This document shows, one piece after another, positions 63,544 to 64,000 of a stretch of 64,000 bases of DNA (position 1 is the first letter of the stretch; each line of letters starts with the position of its first letter). Position numbers and translations under genes: made by a program. Source of the DNA: Hyphomicrobiales bacterium (GTDB lineage Bacteria; Pseudomonadota; Alphaproteobacteria; Rhizobiales; Rhodobiaceae); contig PKTR01000003.1 of the NCBI GenBank assembly GCA_002869065.1, forward strand, positions 276,891 through 340,890. Direction: 5' to 3'. Under the pieces are notes generated by a model. That model did not search any database. It was not told the origin of the DNA and saw only the letters and a list, made by a program, of their open reading frames with translations.

Positions 63544-64000
63544 ATGAGCTTCGACAGGACCAGATCGGCGGGATACCTCGCCAACCACATGGCACGGCTG
63601 TTCGCGACCGGCCTGGCCGCGCGGATCAAGCCGCTTGGCCTGGCGCCGGCGCAATTCATGACGCTGCTGGAGTTGTGGCAGGAAGACGGGCTGACGCAGA
63701 AACAACTGGTCGCCCGCCTCGATGTCGAACAGGCGACGATGGCCAACACGCTGGCGCGCATGGAGCGCGACGGGCTGATCGTCCGCCGCCCGCATCCGGA
63801 CGACGGCAGAGCCCAGTCGGTAAATCTGACGGAAAAGGCCCGCGCCCTGGAAGCGCCGGCGACCGAGGCCGCCGCGGCGCAGAACGCCATGGCGCTGTCG
63901 GATCTCGACGACGCCGAGCGCCGTCAGTTCCTCGCCCTCACGCAACGCGTGATTGCAGCCATGCGCGCCGGCATCGGCGAACCGGGCAGGGATCAGGATA
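63544..64000 (+). CDS. MarR-family regulator, incomplete at the window end
   Basis: At least 152 residues, open to the right edge. The N-terminal dimerisation helices (YLANHMARLFATGLAARIKP) and winged helix-turn-helix (LTQKQLVARLDVEQATMANT, RMERDGLIVRRPHPDDGR) are typical. The start is ATG 63544. Two palindromic operators lie directly upstream. The missing C-terminus is probably short. Likely represses the divergent membrane protein gene and itself. Confidence 0.88.
   Translation, partial: MSFDRTRSAGYLANHMARLFATGLAARIKPLGLAPAQFMTLLELWQEDGLTQKQLVARLDVEQATMANTLARMERDGLIVRRPHPDDGRAQSVNLTEKARALEAPATEAAAAQNAMALSDLDDAERRQFLALTQRVIAAMRAGIGEPGRDQD

Overview
The window reads as chromosomal DNA of a G+C-rich alphaproteobacterium, most likely of the order Hyphomicrobiales (Rhizobiales). 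The evidence is the gene content and order: a flagellar cluster containing cckA, dksA and fliX with flbT and flaF, plus DUF6384 and DUF6468 genes, a split CoxE-type VWA/MoxR pair and CTAGAGC-type intergenic repeats. I cannot place it to genus. I saw no rRNA, tRNA, CRISPR array or intact insertion sequence.

Layout. 1-4003: a three-gene operon of coiled-coil/membrane proteins (TelA-like protein, DUF6384 protein, Gly-tailed coiled-coil protein). 4004-4568: a composite repeat. 4569-37947: flagellar block. It holds cckA; flgB-flgC-fliE-fliQ-fliR-flhB (minus); fliO-like and fliP (plus); fliL-fliM-DUF6468-motE-like-TPR protein (minus); flgF-flgG-flgA-flgH (plus); dksA and fliX (minus); flgI-flgJ-flgN-like (plus); a flaG-like gene; a TPR-sulfotransferase; flagellin; flbT-flaF; and flgE, flgK, flgL (minus). 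38205-51876: an AAA ATPase and its probable VWA partner, separated by 11.6 kb of metabolic and envelope genes (a duplicated hypothetical module around zntB, methionine gamma-lyase with an Lrp regulator, dsrE, sixA, ycjX-ycjF, a membrane sulfatase). 51981-64000: mixed genes, including a LysR-controlled AhpD/DUF1348/PPOX operon, fmdB, a secreted beta-helix protein, AraC/MFS, a ferredoxin-NADP reductase and a MarR pair.

Regulation visible in the DNA fits a Caulobacter-like hierarchy. CtrA-type sites (TTAA-N7-TTAAC, perfect at 10999 and 30222, near-perfect at 25460) lie in front of early genes and flagellin. Sigma-54 type -24/-12 promoters (20701, 25600 and, perfectly, 38020-38006 on minus) lie in front of flgF, flgI and flgE. 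The CtrA-pathway kinase CckA is encoded in the same block.

The most unusual observation is in the flgFGAH operon. The leader just upstream of flgF carries three GGGGAG motifs, the last being CTTGGGGAG at the ribosome-binding site. The 3' region after flgH carries three exact complements (CTCCCCAAG), two of them in loops of hairpins, within a string of C-loop hairpins that ends in a strong terminator. This looks like a 3'-derived small RNA or a 5'-3' self-pairing switch. Other notable items are a MITE-like element inserted exactly in the flhB stop codon, CTAGAGC repeats sitting on stop codons of three genes, a duplicated two-gene hypothetical module with a C-terminal NGHxHDWIAP motif, and two copies of a roughly 390-bp composite repeat, each abutting a stop codon.
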